A stretch of 64,000 nt of DNA from an uncultured Ruminococcus sp. (GCA_947629455.1 CANRDT010000004.1:31094-95093); one strand, 5' to 3'. Positions 45,895 through 54,451 are shown, counted from the first letter of the stretch. Program-made: numbers and translations. The notes: generated by a model not told the origin, from the letters alone.

Positions 45895-47744
45895 TCCTCG
45901 TCTTTATACATAGCCGCAAGCTGCTCCATTTCGTTCTCAGCCCTTGCGCGGCGTTTTCTTATCCTGAATATCGTTGCCACAGCAAGCGCCGCCGCAGCCG
46001 CCCCGAGACAGCAGCCGATAATTATACCGCGCAGCCTGTTGTCAAGCTTTGTCTGCGTCTTTATCACATCTTCATAACGCTTTATCTGTCCCCTGTCGTA
46101 GTCGCTCAGCTTTTCGCAGCGTTTTACTATGTTCTCCACCGTTTTTCTGTCCGAAAGTCCCATATCCTCAAACGGATAAAGCTTATCGGTTATCTCGTTA
46201 TTTATGCTCTCCACCTCTGCGCGTATGCGTGATATTTCCTCCCGCGCTTTTTTCAGCTTTTCGAGATACTTTTCCTTTCCCTCAAAATCGGGAGAATTTT
46301 CAAGCTTATCCAGCAGCGACGTCACCGACACATAGTACTCTCCCGTAAGCTGCTGGGGCAAAGAATCCGCCTTGGCTTTGTCCTCCTCCGTGAACTCCTC
46401 CGACTGCGCTGACGGCGTATTATCTTGTGCAAAAATTATCTCCGTACTTTTTTCAGCCCCGTCAGTATCTATACCCTTATCCTTTGCAAGATCGTACAGC
46501 TTTGCATAATTATACACATAGCTCCGCTCGTCAGGCTCTATGGAAAAGTAATCTTCAAGCAGTGAAATAATCTCTTTTTCGCCTGCATTTTCCGAAAGAT
46601 CTTCAATATTTTCCGAAAGCGTTTTTATATGCGACTTCAGCTCTTCGCTCTGCTCGGGACGGAAATCATAAAGGGTACGCATTGAATTTTTCTGACGGTA
46701 GACTGCCGCAAGCGCATACAAAGCCTGCTCTCCCGACATCGTATTCGATACGTCGGGCTGTGCCTGCGGATTCTGAGGATCATAGACGAATGAATGAACA
46801 AATCCGCCGTCCTCCATATGATACTTCATAAGTCCGTCCATAAGCGTATTTCCGTTTTTTATGAATCTCTCGTCCGAAAAAGGGTCTATCCCCAGACAGC
46901 AAAGCGCGACTATAACCTGACAGACGCTTTCGCTGTTTTCCGTTCCCCAACTCATAAGATCACCCGTACCCAGCTGCAATTGCGACAGACATTCCACCGC
47001 CTTGTCAACACATTCTCGCACCGTACAGCGTTTTTCCTCTCCGCTTTGCGAAAGAGAATAGCCGTACACCTTTTCACTGTTGTAATACGGAGCGAGAGCC
47101 TGCACCGCCATTGCGGTCATATCGGGATCGGCAGTATCTCCCGTCAGCGCAAAGCCGCCGTCCGCAAGCTGACGGCTAAGTATCTCGGTAATGATGTCAT
47201 CTCTTTGATAAAACGCGTCCTCGGGTACTTCATACCGCAGACTGTCAAGCGCTATAAGTCCCCATATCCAGCCGTTTATGCCCTGTCTGCCGAGCGGAGC
47301 GGTCTTTCCCCTGTCATAAACGCCGTCGCGGATAAGGTCTATAGGTTCACCGTTTTCGTCCTCCCCCAAGCAGGTCGGATCGCCCCCTGCCGCAAGCACC
47401 GAAAGGGATATTCTGTGCCATTCGGTCGCCTTTGCCGCGCTTAGCTTTCCCGGCTGTGCGTAACGCTCCTCCACGCAGTCGGTAACTACCGCAAGATAGC
47501 CGCCGTAATTATCCTCATATCCCAGACGGCTGAGACCTATCGGATACCAGTCCCCTGCGGTCGAACCTGCCTGCTCAAGAAAGCTGTCGTTGATAAGCAT
47601 ATCCTCCGAGCCGTTGTCGGCGGTCTTCCAAGCCACTATCCCGTCGGCGATCGTCATTATATCGCCGTCATACGCATATGCAGATATTGCCACCTGCGCC
47701 GCAAACAGGGCTGCAAGCGCAGCCGCAATAAGCTTTTTAAACAT
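45891..47744 (-). CDS. membrane-anchored alpha/alpha-barrel (prenyltransferase-like repeat) surface protein
   Basis: A 617-residue protein with a signal peptide (1-24). An alpha/alpha-toroid domain (about 45-365) has prenyltransferase/terpenoid-cyclase-like repeats: ATEWHRISLSVLAAGGDP (106-123), RQGINGWIWGLIALDS (153-168), ADGGF, ADPDMTAMAVQALAPYY (205-221) and MEDGGF. A helical stalk (about 370-575), one membrane helix (about 580-600) and an Arg/Lys-rich tail follow. The same fold forms the alpha domain of intrinsic factor and transcobalamin. The Asp-rich catalytic motifs of terpene cyclases were not seen, which suggests binding rather than catalysis. It lies 5 bp after the gene before it and overlaps the DUF4430 gene. 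Confidence 0.88.
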   Translation of the reverse strand: MFKKLIAAALAALFAAQVAISAYAYDGDIMTIADGIVAWKTADNGSEDMLINDSFLEQAGSTAGDWYPIGLSRLGYEDNYGGYLAVVTDCVEERYAQPGKLSAAKATEWHRISLSVLAAGGDPTCLGEDENGEPIDLIRDGVYDRGKTAPLGRQGINGWIWGLIALDSLRYEVPEDAFYQRDDIITEILSRQLADGGFALTGDTADPDMTAMAVQALAPYYNSEKVYGYSLSQSGEEKRCTVRECVDKAVECLSQLQLGTGDLMSWGTENSESVCQVIVALCCLGIDPFSDERFIKNGNTLMDGLMKYHMEDGGFVHSFVYDPQNPQAQPDVSNTMSGEQALYALAAVYRQKNSMRTLYDFRPEQSEELKSHIKTLSENIEDLSENAGEKEIISLLEDYFSIEPDERSYVYNYAKLYDLAKDKGIDTDGAEKSTEIIFAQDNTPSAQSEEFTEEDKAKADSLPQQLTGEYYVSVTSLLDKLENSPDFEGKEKYLEKLKKAREEISRIRAEVESINNEITDKLYPFEDMGLSDRKTVENIVKRCEKLSDYDRGQIKRYEDVIKTQTKLDNRLRGIIIGCCLGAAAAALAVATIFRIRKRRARAENEMEQLAAMYKDEE

Positions 47745-47749
47745 AGTTT

Positions 47750-49453
47750 TCAGTCCTTATGGGAAATATTCTCACGCCGTTTTCTTATGACGATCACCGA
47801 AACGCCGCCTATGATAACGACCGCGCCGACCGCCGCAATAACTATTGTCACCGCGCCGCCGCTGCCGCCGTCAGGCTCGTTCTTGTCGGCTTTACGTATC
47901 ACATTTTCAGCCGATACCTTTTGCTCGGTATCTTCCTTCTGACGTGATATTTCACCGCTTTCGCGCCGCGTATCTTCCGTAATGTTCTCCGCAGCCGATG
48001 TCAGCGGTTTTGTATCTTCCCCCTGCATAGATGTCAGAGCCGCCTTTTCGTCTGTATTTGTACCTTCAGGCTTTGCGGAGTAAGTTTTTTGCGTATCTGC
48101 GCCGCCCTGAACGCTGCCGCTCACGCTTTTTGCCGTTGTGGTTTTGGTACTGTTTTTTGGACTGTTATCCCCTGCGGTCGGATCGTCCGCAATATCCCTG
48201 CGCGCCGTTGTCGTAACGAAAGAAGTCTTTATTGTACCTGCCGCGCCTGCGGAAGTCTTGTGCGGACGGCTTGCCGCCGATGTTGCTGCGGCAGTGGTCG
48301 AAGTGACTTTTTGTATATCCTGTATATCGTCGGGAGCAGCAAGCGCGGTATTGAGAGCCTTTGCGGCGGAAAGTGAATCTTCATCAGAACAATCAAGAGC
48401 CTCCGCAGCTTTCAGAGCTTTTTCATACGCTCGTGCAACATTCGCGCGGTCAAGCAGTCCCGAAGAACGCGCACGGCATATCGCCCTTGTCAGCTCGTCC
48501 TTATCCGCAGCGGCAAAATATCCCGACGACGGCTGCTTGTCCGTTCCCGGAATAAGAGTCCCCACAGAACCCAGTCCTCCTATATCCGCGCCGTAAGAAA
48601 GAGTAAACTGCACTCTCATAACATCGCCGTCGCAAAGGTAGCAGTCGGAAAATCCCACATTCGGGAAATTGTTGTTCACGCAATACATCCAGCCCGAGCC
48701 GTTGGATATGACGAACTCTCCGAGATAGCCGTCCCAGTTTGCGTAATCGCCCGCGTCGTAAAAGGACATATCCTTTTTGAGCTTAGCGTCAAGCGCGGCA
48801 GGTATCTTCGGAGAGAGCGTTATCTCCCTCGGGGACGCCGCCCGACCGCTATTGGTATAGCCGTTGTATTTTTGCGGCAGATCATCCCCTCCCGATATAT
48901 AAGCGAGATAGAACGCCGAATCGGGCGAACCGTTGTAATATCCGCACAGACCGTTTTCACTAAGCATTCGCAAAAGCAGCTGCGCCGCGTTTTCGCCCTC
49001 ATAGATCGGCATTTCGCAGGGGTAAATAAGGTATCCTCCGCCGAGAGTGAACATCTCAACGCTGCACACCGCGCTGCCGACAGGCTCGCCCTCTGCCGTC
49101 CTGCGGTAATCTATATGATAGGTCAGCTTTTTCTTTCTTCCTCCGTCGGACGAGGCGGAGATCTCCACAACGTTATCCCCCTGCTTTTGAAATTCAAGGG
49201 TATAGCTTGCCTTTTCGCCGTCGTCCCATGTGGGGATAAGCTTTTCGCCGTTGAACGTCACTGCGGCGTTTATTTTTTCTCCCTTGGAATTTCTCGCCCA
49301 TACGTCAAAATTTCTCCTGCTGCTTTTCTGTATCATTCCGTCCGTCAGCGTGGTCTTTATCTGCGGTCCTGCGGCGTATGCTCTCAGTCCTGCGGTCGGC
49401 GCAAGGAAAATGAGCATAACCGCCGCGCATAACATCGCCGCGATCTTTTTCAT
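47750..49453 (-). CDS. membrane-anchored DUF4430 surface protein with Thr/Ser-rich stalk
   Basis: A 567-residue protein with a signal peptide (1-28, ending AYAAG). A beta domain (about 30-120) is followed by a DUF4430-like domain (about 125-300: LLLRMLSENGLCGYYNG, GSGWMYCVNNNFPNVGFSD, CYLCDGDVMRVQFTLSYG). A helical segment (about 320-375) leads to a long Thr/Ser/Lys-rich low-complexity stalk (about 380-525), one C-terminal membrane helix (about 528-553) and a basic tail (RKRRENISHKD). It would hold its beta domain well out in the cell wall. It is separated from the upstream gene by a MITE-like element but is on the same strand with no terminator seen. Confidence 0.87.
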   Translation of the reverse strand: MKKIAAMLCAAVMLIFLAPTAGLRAYAAGPQIKTTLTDGMIQKSSRRNFDVWARNSKGEKINAAVTFNGEKLIPTWDDGEKASYTLEFQKQGDNVVEISASSDGGRKKKLTYHIDYRRTAEGEPVGSAVCSVEMFTLGGGYLIYPCEMPIYEGENAAQLLLRMLSENGLCGYYNGSPDSAFYLAYISGGDDLPQKYNGYTNSGRAASPREITLSPKIPAALDAKLKKDMSFYDAGDYANWDGYLGEFVISNGSGWMYCVNNNFPNVGFSDCYLCDGDVMRVQFTLSYGADIGGLGSVGTLIPGTDKQPSSGYFAAADKDELTRAICRARSSGLLDRANVARAYEKALKAAEALDCSDEDSLSAAKALNTALAAPDDIQDIQKVTSTTAAATSAASRPHKTSAGAAGTIKTSFVTTTARRDIADDPTAGDNSPKNSTKTTTAKSVSGSVQGGADTQKTYSAKPEGTNTDEKAALTSMQGEDTKPLTSAAENITEDTRRESGEISRQKEDTEQKVSAENVIRKADKNEPDGGSGGAVTIVIAAVGAVVIIGGVSVIVIRKRRENISHKD

Positions 49454-49497
49454 AAAATGTTTTCACTTCCCGTAATATAATAAACACTGCGTCACAC

Positions 49498-49706
49498 CCC
49501 ACGAAAATCAGTTTTTAAAAAATTGATCTTAAAAAACATGAGTTTCAGAGAAAATAAGCAAGAGGCAAGAAAAAAGTCTGCAAAGCGGAATAATATTTTA
49601 AAATATGTTTAAAATATGCGCCGCAGGCGCTCCTTGTCTTACCTCTTACCTCTTAAAAGCGCAGCGTTCTGACTTCTTATGGAAATCAAAAATTGATTTG
49701 CGTGGG
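49498..49706 (+). mobile_element. MITE-like element 4, inside the B12 operon
   Basis: A 209-bp element with 19-bp inverted ends: left CCCACGAAAATCAGTTTTT, right complement CCCACGCAAATCAATTTTT (17 of 19 identical). The interior has the GTCTGCAAAGCGGAATAAT block, TGCGCCGCAGGCGC and CTCTTAC heptamers. It lies between two genes of the riboswitch operon and would be transcribed in its antisense orientation. Confidence 0.85.
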
Positions 49707-49745
49707 CAAGCCCCGATCTCACGGAGCATGCGCAAGCCGTTGATG

Positions 49746-52700
49746 TTATTTTTTCTTTATGCACAACAGCGCCGCCGCGATCGTTACCGCAAAGGCAGCC
49801 GCCGCAGACGTTCCCGTGTCGGGAAGCTCGTCCTGCTTATTTGCACCGCTGCTGTCCGCATTTTCGGACTTATTATCTGTATCTTTATCCTGATCACTGT
49901 CCGTTTCTTCGGACTTGTTATCTGTATCTTTATCCTGACTGCTGTCCGTTTCTTCGGACTTGTCATCTGTATCTTTATCCTGACTACTGTCCGGTTCTTT
50001 GGACTCGTTATCGTTATCCTTATCTTCATCATCGGGGACAACGGGCTGTCGGGAAAGCTCTTCAAAGCGTTTTTCCGCCGCAGTCAGCAGATCGTAATTG
50101 CCCACATATCCTTTAAGCTCGTCGGAAAGGCTGTCGTAAGCCTCTCTTGCCGCCGAAATACGCTGTGCGCTGTCCTTGTCAACTTCGCCTATATTTTCTA
50201 TCCTTTGCACCACATCGTCTATATCGTCTGCGTCAAACGTATTCTGATAAATCAACAGAGGATAGCCGCCGTTTACAAGACCGTATCTGTCCGCCTTGAA
50301 CATATCTCCGAGTATTTCAAGGAATTTATCCTCTTTCATCTGTAGAGTTTCCATTCCGAGAACGCCCTCGCCGTCCTCTTCTCCGCCGACTGCCGATCTT
50401 GCATATGCGTTGTCGTAATAGCAATTTTCAATGCTGTTATCACTCGTCGCCATTCCTGCAATGCCGCCGGGAAGATCGTACACCAATTCCCCGTCAACAT
50501 TCGTAAACGTTCCCGTCGCCGTCAGCTTTCCGCAGTTATAGCAGTTGTATATCCTGTGACCGTCCTGCAATGCTCCCGCAATTCCTCCTACCGACATATT
50601 GCCCGAAACATCTCCCGAATTGTAACAGTTTTCCACATCTGCCGAAACATTCGCCGCAAGATGTCCCACAATGCCGCCGACAGCCGTACCGTATGCGGAA
50701 GTCACACCTGCGGTATTGCAGCAGCCGCTTATAACGCTTTCTCCGCTGCGGACTGTTCCCACAACGCCGCCGCTGTAGCCGCCGCAGACGATCTCCGCGC
50801 CGTTCTGACAGTTGATAACGTCCGCTCCGCTGCTCCAGCCTAATATTCCTCCCACAAATAAAGAGCTTGTGTTTATGCTGCCGCTTGCGAGTATGACGTT
50901 TTCTATCCTTGCGCCGTCCGAGGCATATCCGAACAGTCCGCCTTTTGAGGAAACAAGATTGTCCACGGCATAGCCGCAGCCGTTGAATATTCCCTCAAAG
51001 GGACGTGAAGAATAATATCCTATCGGTGTCCAGTCGCCGACCGCGCTGAGATCTGTATTATCACCGAGTGCAAAATATTTTCCCGAAAAGCTCTCCCCGT
51101 CGTTTACCCTTTCCGCAAGAGCCGTGAGCTGCTCCGCATTGTTTATGATGTAAGGAGAATCCTCGCTGCCTTCGCCCGTCCACGGCATTTTCCTTACCAC
51201 TCTGATATTTATTTTTTCCTTGAACGCTTTTGTGATTATGTATATGTTCTCCGTCCCTGCGGCAAGTTCTCCCGACGGATATACGGTGTAATCGTCAAGA
51301 AGCTTTTCCGAACCGTCGCTGTAATGAGCTGTGACCTTAAGACCGTCCCTTTCAAAAATATCCCCTTCGATATATTCCGTTTTGTAAGGCAAAGCGGTTA
51401 TCTCGACCGCGCATATGTACGGCTCGTCCGTATCGGTATGACCGTCAAGTATCTCAAGTCCCCTTGCAAGCCTGCCGTAATTGCGAATATATCTTCTCTC
51501 ATCGGGAGCAACTTTTTTCACCGCCGCATATGCATTGCCGACCGCCTCGCGGTATCCGTTTTCTCCCGGCTGAGGGATAAGTTCTATAGCGGACTCGGCA
51601 TCGGTTATCTGCGCAGACCTGTCCGTGTCCTCTCTCATATCGTAAAGGGCGCGCATTTCATTTTCAAATCTCCAGTAGGAAACAAGCGCATATGCCGCCT
51701 GATCGGTAGCCATTGAATTCCAGCCGCCGCCCATTATATGCGAAAAGCCGCCGTCCTCAAGACGAAATCTCAGCAGACCGTCAAGAATGGTCTTTCCGTT
51801 TGGAGTGATAAATCTTTCGTCCCGTGCAGGGTCTATCCCCAGAGAACAAAGTGCGACAAGCACCTGAGAAACGCCCTCAACGTTATTGGTGCTCCAGGAG
51901 GAAAATCCTGCGTCGTCGTCCATCATACTGCCGAGCCTGTCAAGAGCCTCGTCAACGCACCTGCGGACAGTCACGCTCCGCTGCGCCTTGCTGTTCTCAT
52001 TCGTAAACGTGTACACCGTATCGTCATTGTAATATGGCGCAAGAGCCTGTATCGCCATAGCTGTTATATCGACGTCCGAGCTGCTGCCGTAGCCGCCGAG
52101 TACCCAGCCGCCGTATTCGCTGCCCTCTACTCCGTCGGTAAGCTGCATTTTAAGTATCTCTGTAATAAAACGCTCCCTGTCATACTTTGCATTTTCGGGA
52201 ACTTCCGCATTTATCGAATCCAGTGAAATAAGTCCCCATATCCAGCCGTTTATGCCCTGCGCTCCCGGACCCTTGTCCAAAACGCAGTTATAGCTGCCGT
52301 CCGCGATAATATCTATCGCCTTTTCTTTATATGTTCCGCAGTTTTTGGGATCTCCTCCCAGCGCGGCTATCGTCACCGCCGCTCTGTGCCATTCGGTCGC
52401 CTTTATCCTGTGGAGCAGTCCGCCGCTGCGCGAATATGTATCTTCTATGTACCCGTTCATTGCCGTCAGATATTTTTCATATCCGCCGTCGTCGATCATA
52501 TAGTGGTATCCGTTTGAATAATATCCGAATCTTCCCATAGCAAGCGCCATCCAGTCGGTATCTGTAGAGCTTGCCGATGAAAGAAAATCATCGTTTCCGA
52601 GCAAAGAATCCTCCTGAGAAAGTCCTGCGTGCTGCTTTGCGCTGTTTACCGCGGCGCGGATATATACCGCCAGCTGTGCCGAAAGTGCACTCTTCTCAAC

Positions 52701-53654
52701 AAACTGTGACGATGCCGGCGGCTCTTCGCTGATATTCTTTTCCCACGCAAGCAGGGGCAGATCTTCGCCGTCCACAAACGCGCTGCCGAGCATATCCGCC
52801 GTTATCCTGTCCGCCTGAGAAATGCCCGACTTGTCGTTGCTGCCCGTACCGCTGAGATAATAGCAGTTCGTATTTGTTCCTCTCGACGCGCCGACCACCG
52901 CGCCGATATTGTTTGCCGCGCCTGCGGTATCGGTGACTTTTGCGGCGTTAAAGCAGTTTTCAAGCTGCACAGATGCCGCCTTGTGACCGCCTGCCACGCC
53001 GCCGACCGTTGCCGGACCGCTCACCTCTCCGAGATTGCGGCAGTTTATTAGCTTTCCGCTTCTCCAATGCTGACCGGAAATTCCGCCGATATATCCGGTA
53101 GTTCCCGAAACGCTGCCCTTGTTATAACAGCCGCTTATCGTGCAGTCGCCGTTCACGCTTCCGACAATGCCGCCGACGTCTGCCGCTCCGCTTACCTCCG
53201 CTTCGTTTCCGCAGTCGGTTATGTTTCCTGCGGTGAGCCTGCCGACGATACCTCCCACGTCGGAAGAACCGCTGACCTTGCCCCTGACCACCAGTTCTTC
53301 AACATTTCCGCCGTCTATCTCTCCGAAAAATCCGACTGACGCTCCGCCGCTGACATACAATCCGCTTATGACGTGATCTTCTCCGTCAAACACACCTCGA
53401 AAGGGAGTATCCGCATTTCCTATCGGCGTCCACGGCGAATCCTCCCCACCGAGATCGATATTCGCGGCAAGTCTGACCGTTACGCCGTCAAAGTCGCTGC
53501 CCGAATTGACCTGCGCCGCAAATTCCCACAGTGCGGACGGGTCTGAGATAGTGACGATCTCCTGCTCTTCGGCTGCCGCGCCGAACGGCAGCGCACTGAC
53601 GGCAACAGCCGCCGAGATCAATGCCGAAAGCAGTCTTTTTTCCGTAAAATTCAT
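49746..53654 (-). CDS. LPXTG-anchored GLUG / alpha-alpha barrel / Ig-like surface protein
   Basis: A 1302-residue cell-wall protein. In order it has a signal peptide (1-28), a first block of GLUG-type repeats (about 75-275, recurrent VGGIVG motifs), an alpha/alpha barrel (about 325-690), a bacterial Ig-like domain (about 745-835), a second GLUG block (about 840-1110), a helical region, an acidic 15-residue repeat linker (about 1195-1265) and the sortase signal LPDTG (1277-1281) with a hydrophobic tail and KKK. The barrel carries ATEWHRAAVTIAALGGDP, AQGINGWIWGLISLDS and VDITAMAIQALAPYY, the motifs of the 617-residue protein at 45891-47744. It is the outermost candidate of the proposed corrinoid-capture relay. 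It follows the 63-residue ORF in the riboswitch operon. Confidence 0.9.
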   Translation of the reverse strand: MNFTEKRLLSALISAAVAVSALPFGAAAEEQEIVTISDPSALWEFAAQVNSGSDFDGVTVRLAANIDLGGEDSPWTPIGNADTPFRGVFDGEDHVISGLYVSGGASVGFFGEIDGGNVEELVVRGKVSGSSDVGGIVGRLTAGNITDCGNEAEVSGAADVGGIVGSVNGDCTISGCYNKGSVSGTTGYIGGISGQHWRSGKLINCRNLGEVSGPATVGGVAGGHKAASVQLENCFNAAKVTDTAGAANNIGAVVGASRGTNTNCYYLSGTGSNDKSGISQADRITADMLGSAFVDGEDLPLLAWEKNISEEPPASSQFVEKSALSAQLAVYIRAAVNSAKQHAGLSQEDSLLGNDDFLSSASSTDTDWMALAMGRFGYYSNGYHYMIDDGGYEKYLTAMNGYIEDTYSRSGGLLHRIKATEWHRAAVTIAALGGDPKNCGTYKEKAIDIIADGSYNCVLDKGPGAQGINGWIWGLISLDSINAEVPENAKYDRERFITEILKMQLTDGVEGSEYGGWVLGGYGSSSDVDITAMAIQALAPYYNDDTVYTFTNENSKAQRSVTVRRCVDEALDRLGSMMDDDAGFSSWSTNNVEGVSQVLVALCSLGIDPARDERFITPNGKTILDGLLRFRLEDGGFSHIMGGGWNSMATDQAAYALVSYWRFENEMRALYDMREDTDRSAQITDAESAIELIPQPGENGYREAVGNAYAAVKKVAPDERRYIRNYGRLARGLEILDGHTDTDEPYICAVEITALPYKTEYIEGDIFERDGLKVTAHYSDGSEKLLDDYTVYPSGELAAGTENIYIITKAFKEKINIRVVRKMPWTGEGSEDSPYIINNAEQLTALAERVNDGESFSGKYFALGDNTDLSAVGDWTPIGYYSSRPFEGIFNGCGYAVDNLVSSKGGLFGYASDGARIENVILASGSINTSSLFVGGILGWSSGADVINCQNGAEIVCGGYSGGVVGTVRSGESVISGCCNTAGVTSAYGTAVGGIVGHLAANVSADVENCYNSGDVSGNMSVGGIAGALQDGHRIYNCYNCGKLTATGTFTNVDGELVYDLPGGIAGMATSDNSIENCYYDNAYARSAVGGEEDGEGVLGMETLQMKEDKFLEILGDMFKADRYGLVNGGYPLLIYQNTFDADDIDDVVQRIENIGEVDKDSAQRISAAREAYDSLSDELKGYVGNYDLLTAAEKRFEELSRQPVVPDDEDKDNDNESKEPDSSQDKDTDDKSEETDSSQDKDTDNKSEETDSDQDKDTDNKSENADSSGANKQDELPDTGTSAAAAFAVTIAAALLCIKKK
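49873..50007. repeat. 45-bp tandem repeat encoding the acidic wall-spanning linker
   Basis: Three consecutive units at 45-bp steps encode variants of the 15-residue motif DKDTDNKSEETDSSQ just before the sortase signal. Near-identical units suggest that copy number can vary, which would change how far the protein projects. Confidence 0.8.
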
Positions 53655-53742
53655 TTCTTTTCCTCCTTTTTCTTACGGCATTTTTGCAAGAAATACCGCA
53701 GCAAGACTCTGAGGAGCAGCGCCTGCACAAAAGTACGGGCTG

Positions 53743-53934
53743 TCAGCGTTTCGTGCTGCCGCGTGCCTGTTTCAACCCTGCCGATTCAAGGGCGCGCGGC
53801 CAAGGTCCGAGAAACGCTTTTATTCTGGAGCGCGTCGCCTCGTCAAAATCATCTTTACGGGGCAGTCTGCCAAGCTCTTTATATTTTTCTCTGAGCATTT
53901 CGCACGCCCACTGCTTTTTTTCCGACGAGATCAC
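53743..53934 (-). CDS. 63-residue homing-endonuclease-associated-repeat protein
   Basis: A small basic protein starting at GTG 53934, seven bases after TTGGAGG. Its core MLREKYKELGRLPRKDDFD with IKAFLGPWPRALESAGL is the homing-endonuclease-associated (HNH) repeat, a short helical nucleic-acid-binding motif. No nuclease domain is present and only one repeat is found. It is the first ORF behind the cobalamin riboswitch, its ribosome site lying directly after the riboswitch terminator. The longer frame running to 54255 crosses the riboswitch and is not coding. A regulatory role in the operon is speculative. Confidence 0.75.
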   Translation of the reverse strand: MISSEKKQWACEMLREKYKELGRLPRKDDFDEATRSRIKAFLGPWPRALESAGLKQARGSTKR

Positions 53935-53949
53935 GCAAAAACCTCCAAA

Positions 53950-53980
53950 TAAAAAACTCCTCCGCTCGGGACGGAAGAGT
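53950..53980 (-). terminator. intrinsic terminator, probable riboswitch expression platform
   Basis: On the minus strand ACTCTTCCG / CGGAGGAGT (53980-53972 with 53964-53956, one wobble) with a TCCCGAG loop, then TTTTTTATTT. It ends only a few bases before the GGAGG of the first gene. It lies about 150 nt after the riboswitch core, so formation of this hairpin would switch the operon off. Confidence 0.85.
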
Positions 53981-54129
53981 ACAGACCGATCTTTCAAAAG
54001 CCGCAGGCAAATAACGGCGCACACCGAAGCTCTAAGCCCTGACAAGAAGATAAGACTGCCTCCGGCGCCGCTGACGGCAACTGATAAACCGGCTGCACTC
54101 TTCTCACCAAAGCCCGTGTTGAACCTTAC

Positions 54130-54359
54130 GGAAATACGGCAGGTATCCTGACTTATGATCATCGGCGCGAAACGCCGCGAAAAGAACGCCTTCTCGGAAA
54201 GACCAATGGCTTTACGCCGACGGCACGGCAGACCTGCTCTGCACCTGCGCGGCATAAATGTTCTTTTACATCGTCAAATACAGTAATGGCGGTTGTTCCG
54301 GATTCAAACCGGATTCCCTTTTCATCTACTCAGCTAACAACTTTTCAAACCGTATTTCC
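54130..54359 (-). ncRNA. cobalamin (B12) riboswitch
   Basis: On the minus strand the conserved cores are present. AAAAGGGAATCCGG with GAATCCGGAACAACCGCCAT and TACTGTA fall at 54322-54279. The 3' B12-box, AGTCAGGATACCTGCC, falls at 54153-54138. The closing P1 helix is a perfect 10-bp pair, GGAAATACGG (54359-54350) with CCGTATTTCC (54139-54130). These fit the cobalamin riboswitch class, which binds adenosyl- or methylcobalamin and normally represses B12 uptake genes. The operon behind it encodes an ECF importer and transcobalamin-like proteins. Confidence 0.92.
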
Positions 54360-54395
54360 CTTTATCAATATATAAAAAATATATCAAACGCAACT

Positions 54396-54424
54396 ATTAT
54401 AGCATATTACCGCCGCAAAAGCAA
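54396..54424 (-). promoter_or_regulatory. sigma-A promoter of the B12-riboswitch operon
   Basis: On the minus strand TTGCTT (54424-54419), a 17-bp spacer ending TGC, and TATAAT (54401-54396). Transcription would start near 54389, about 30 nt before P1 of the riboswitch, which gives a leader of roughly 455 nt. Confidence 0.82.
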
Positions 54425-54451
54425 GCGGACTATGTAACAAATCCGTGAATT

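Noticed and set aside
49873..50007. Regular 45-bp repeats that could suggest a CRISPR array
   Set aside because: Units are contiguous without spacers and in frame in the wall protein linker. No cas gene is in the window.
49605..50345. 246-codon plus-strand frame with a repeated hydrophobic FILITVRFFGLVIC motif
   Set aside because: The repeats are the reverse complement of the acidic 15-residue linker repeat of the LPXTG protein. The membrane-like look is an artefact.
53935..54255. Upstream extension of the frame at 53743 to a 170-residue protein starting at 54255
   Set aside because: This part crosses the terminator and the cobalamin riboswitch cores, has no ribosome site, and the real gene starts at GTG 53934 behind GGAGG.
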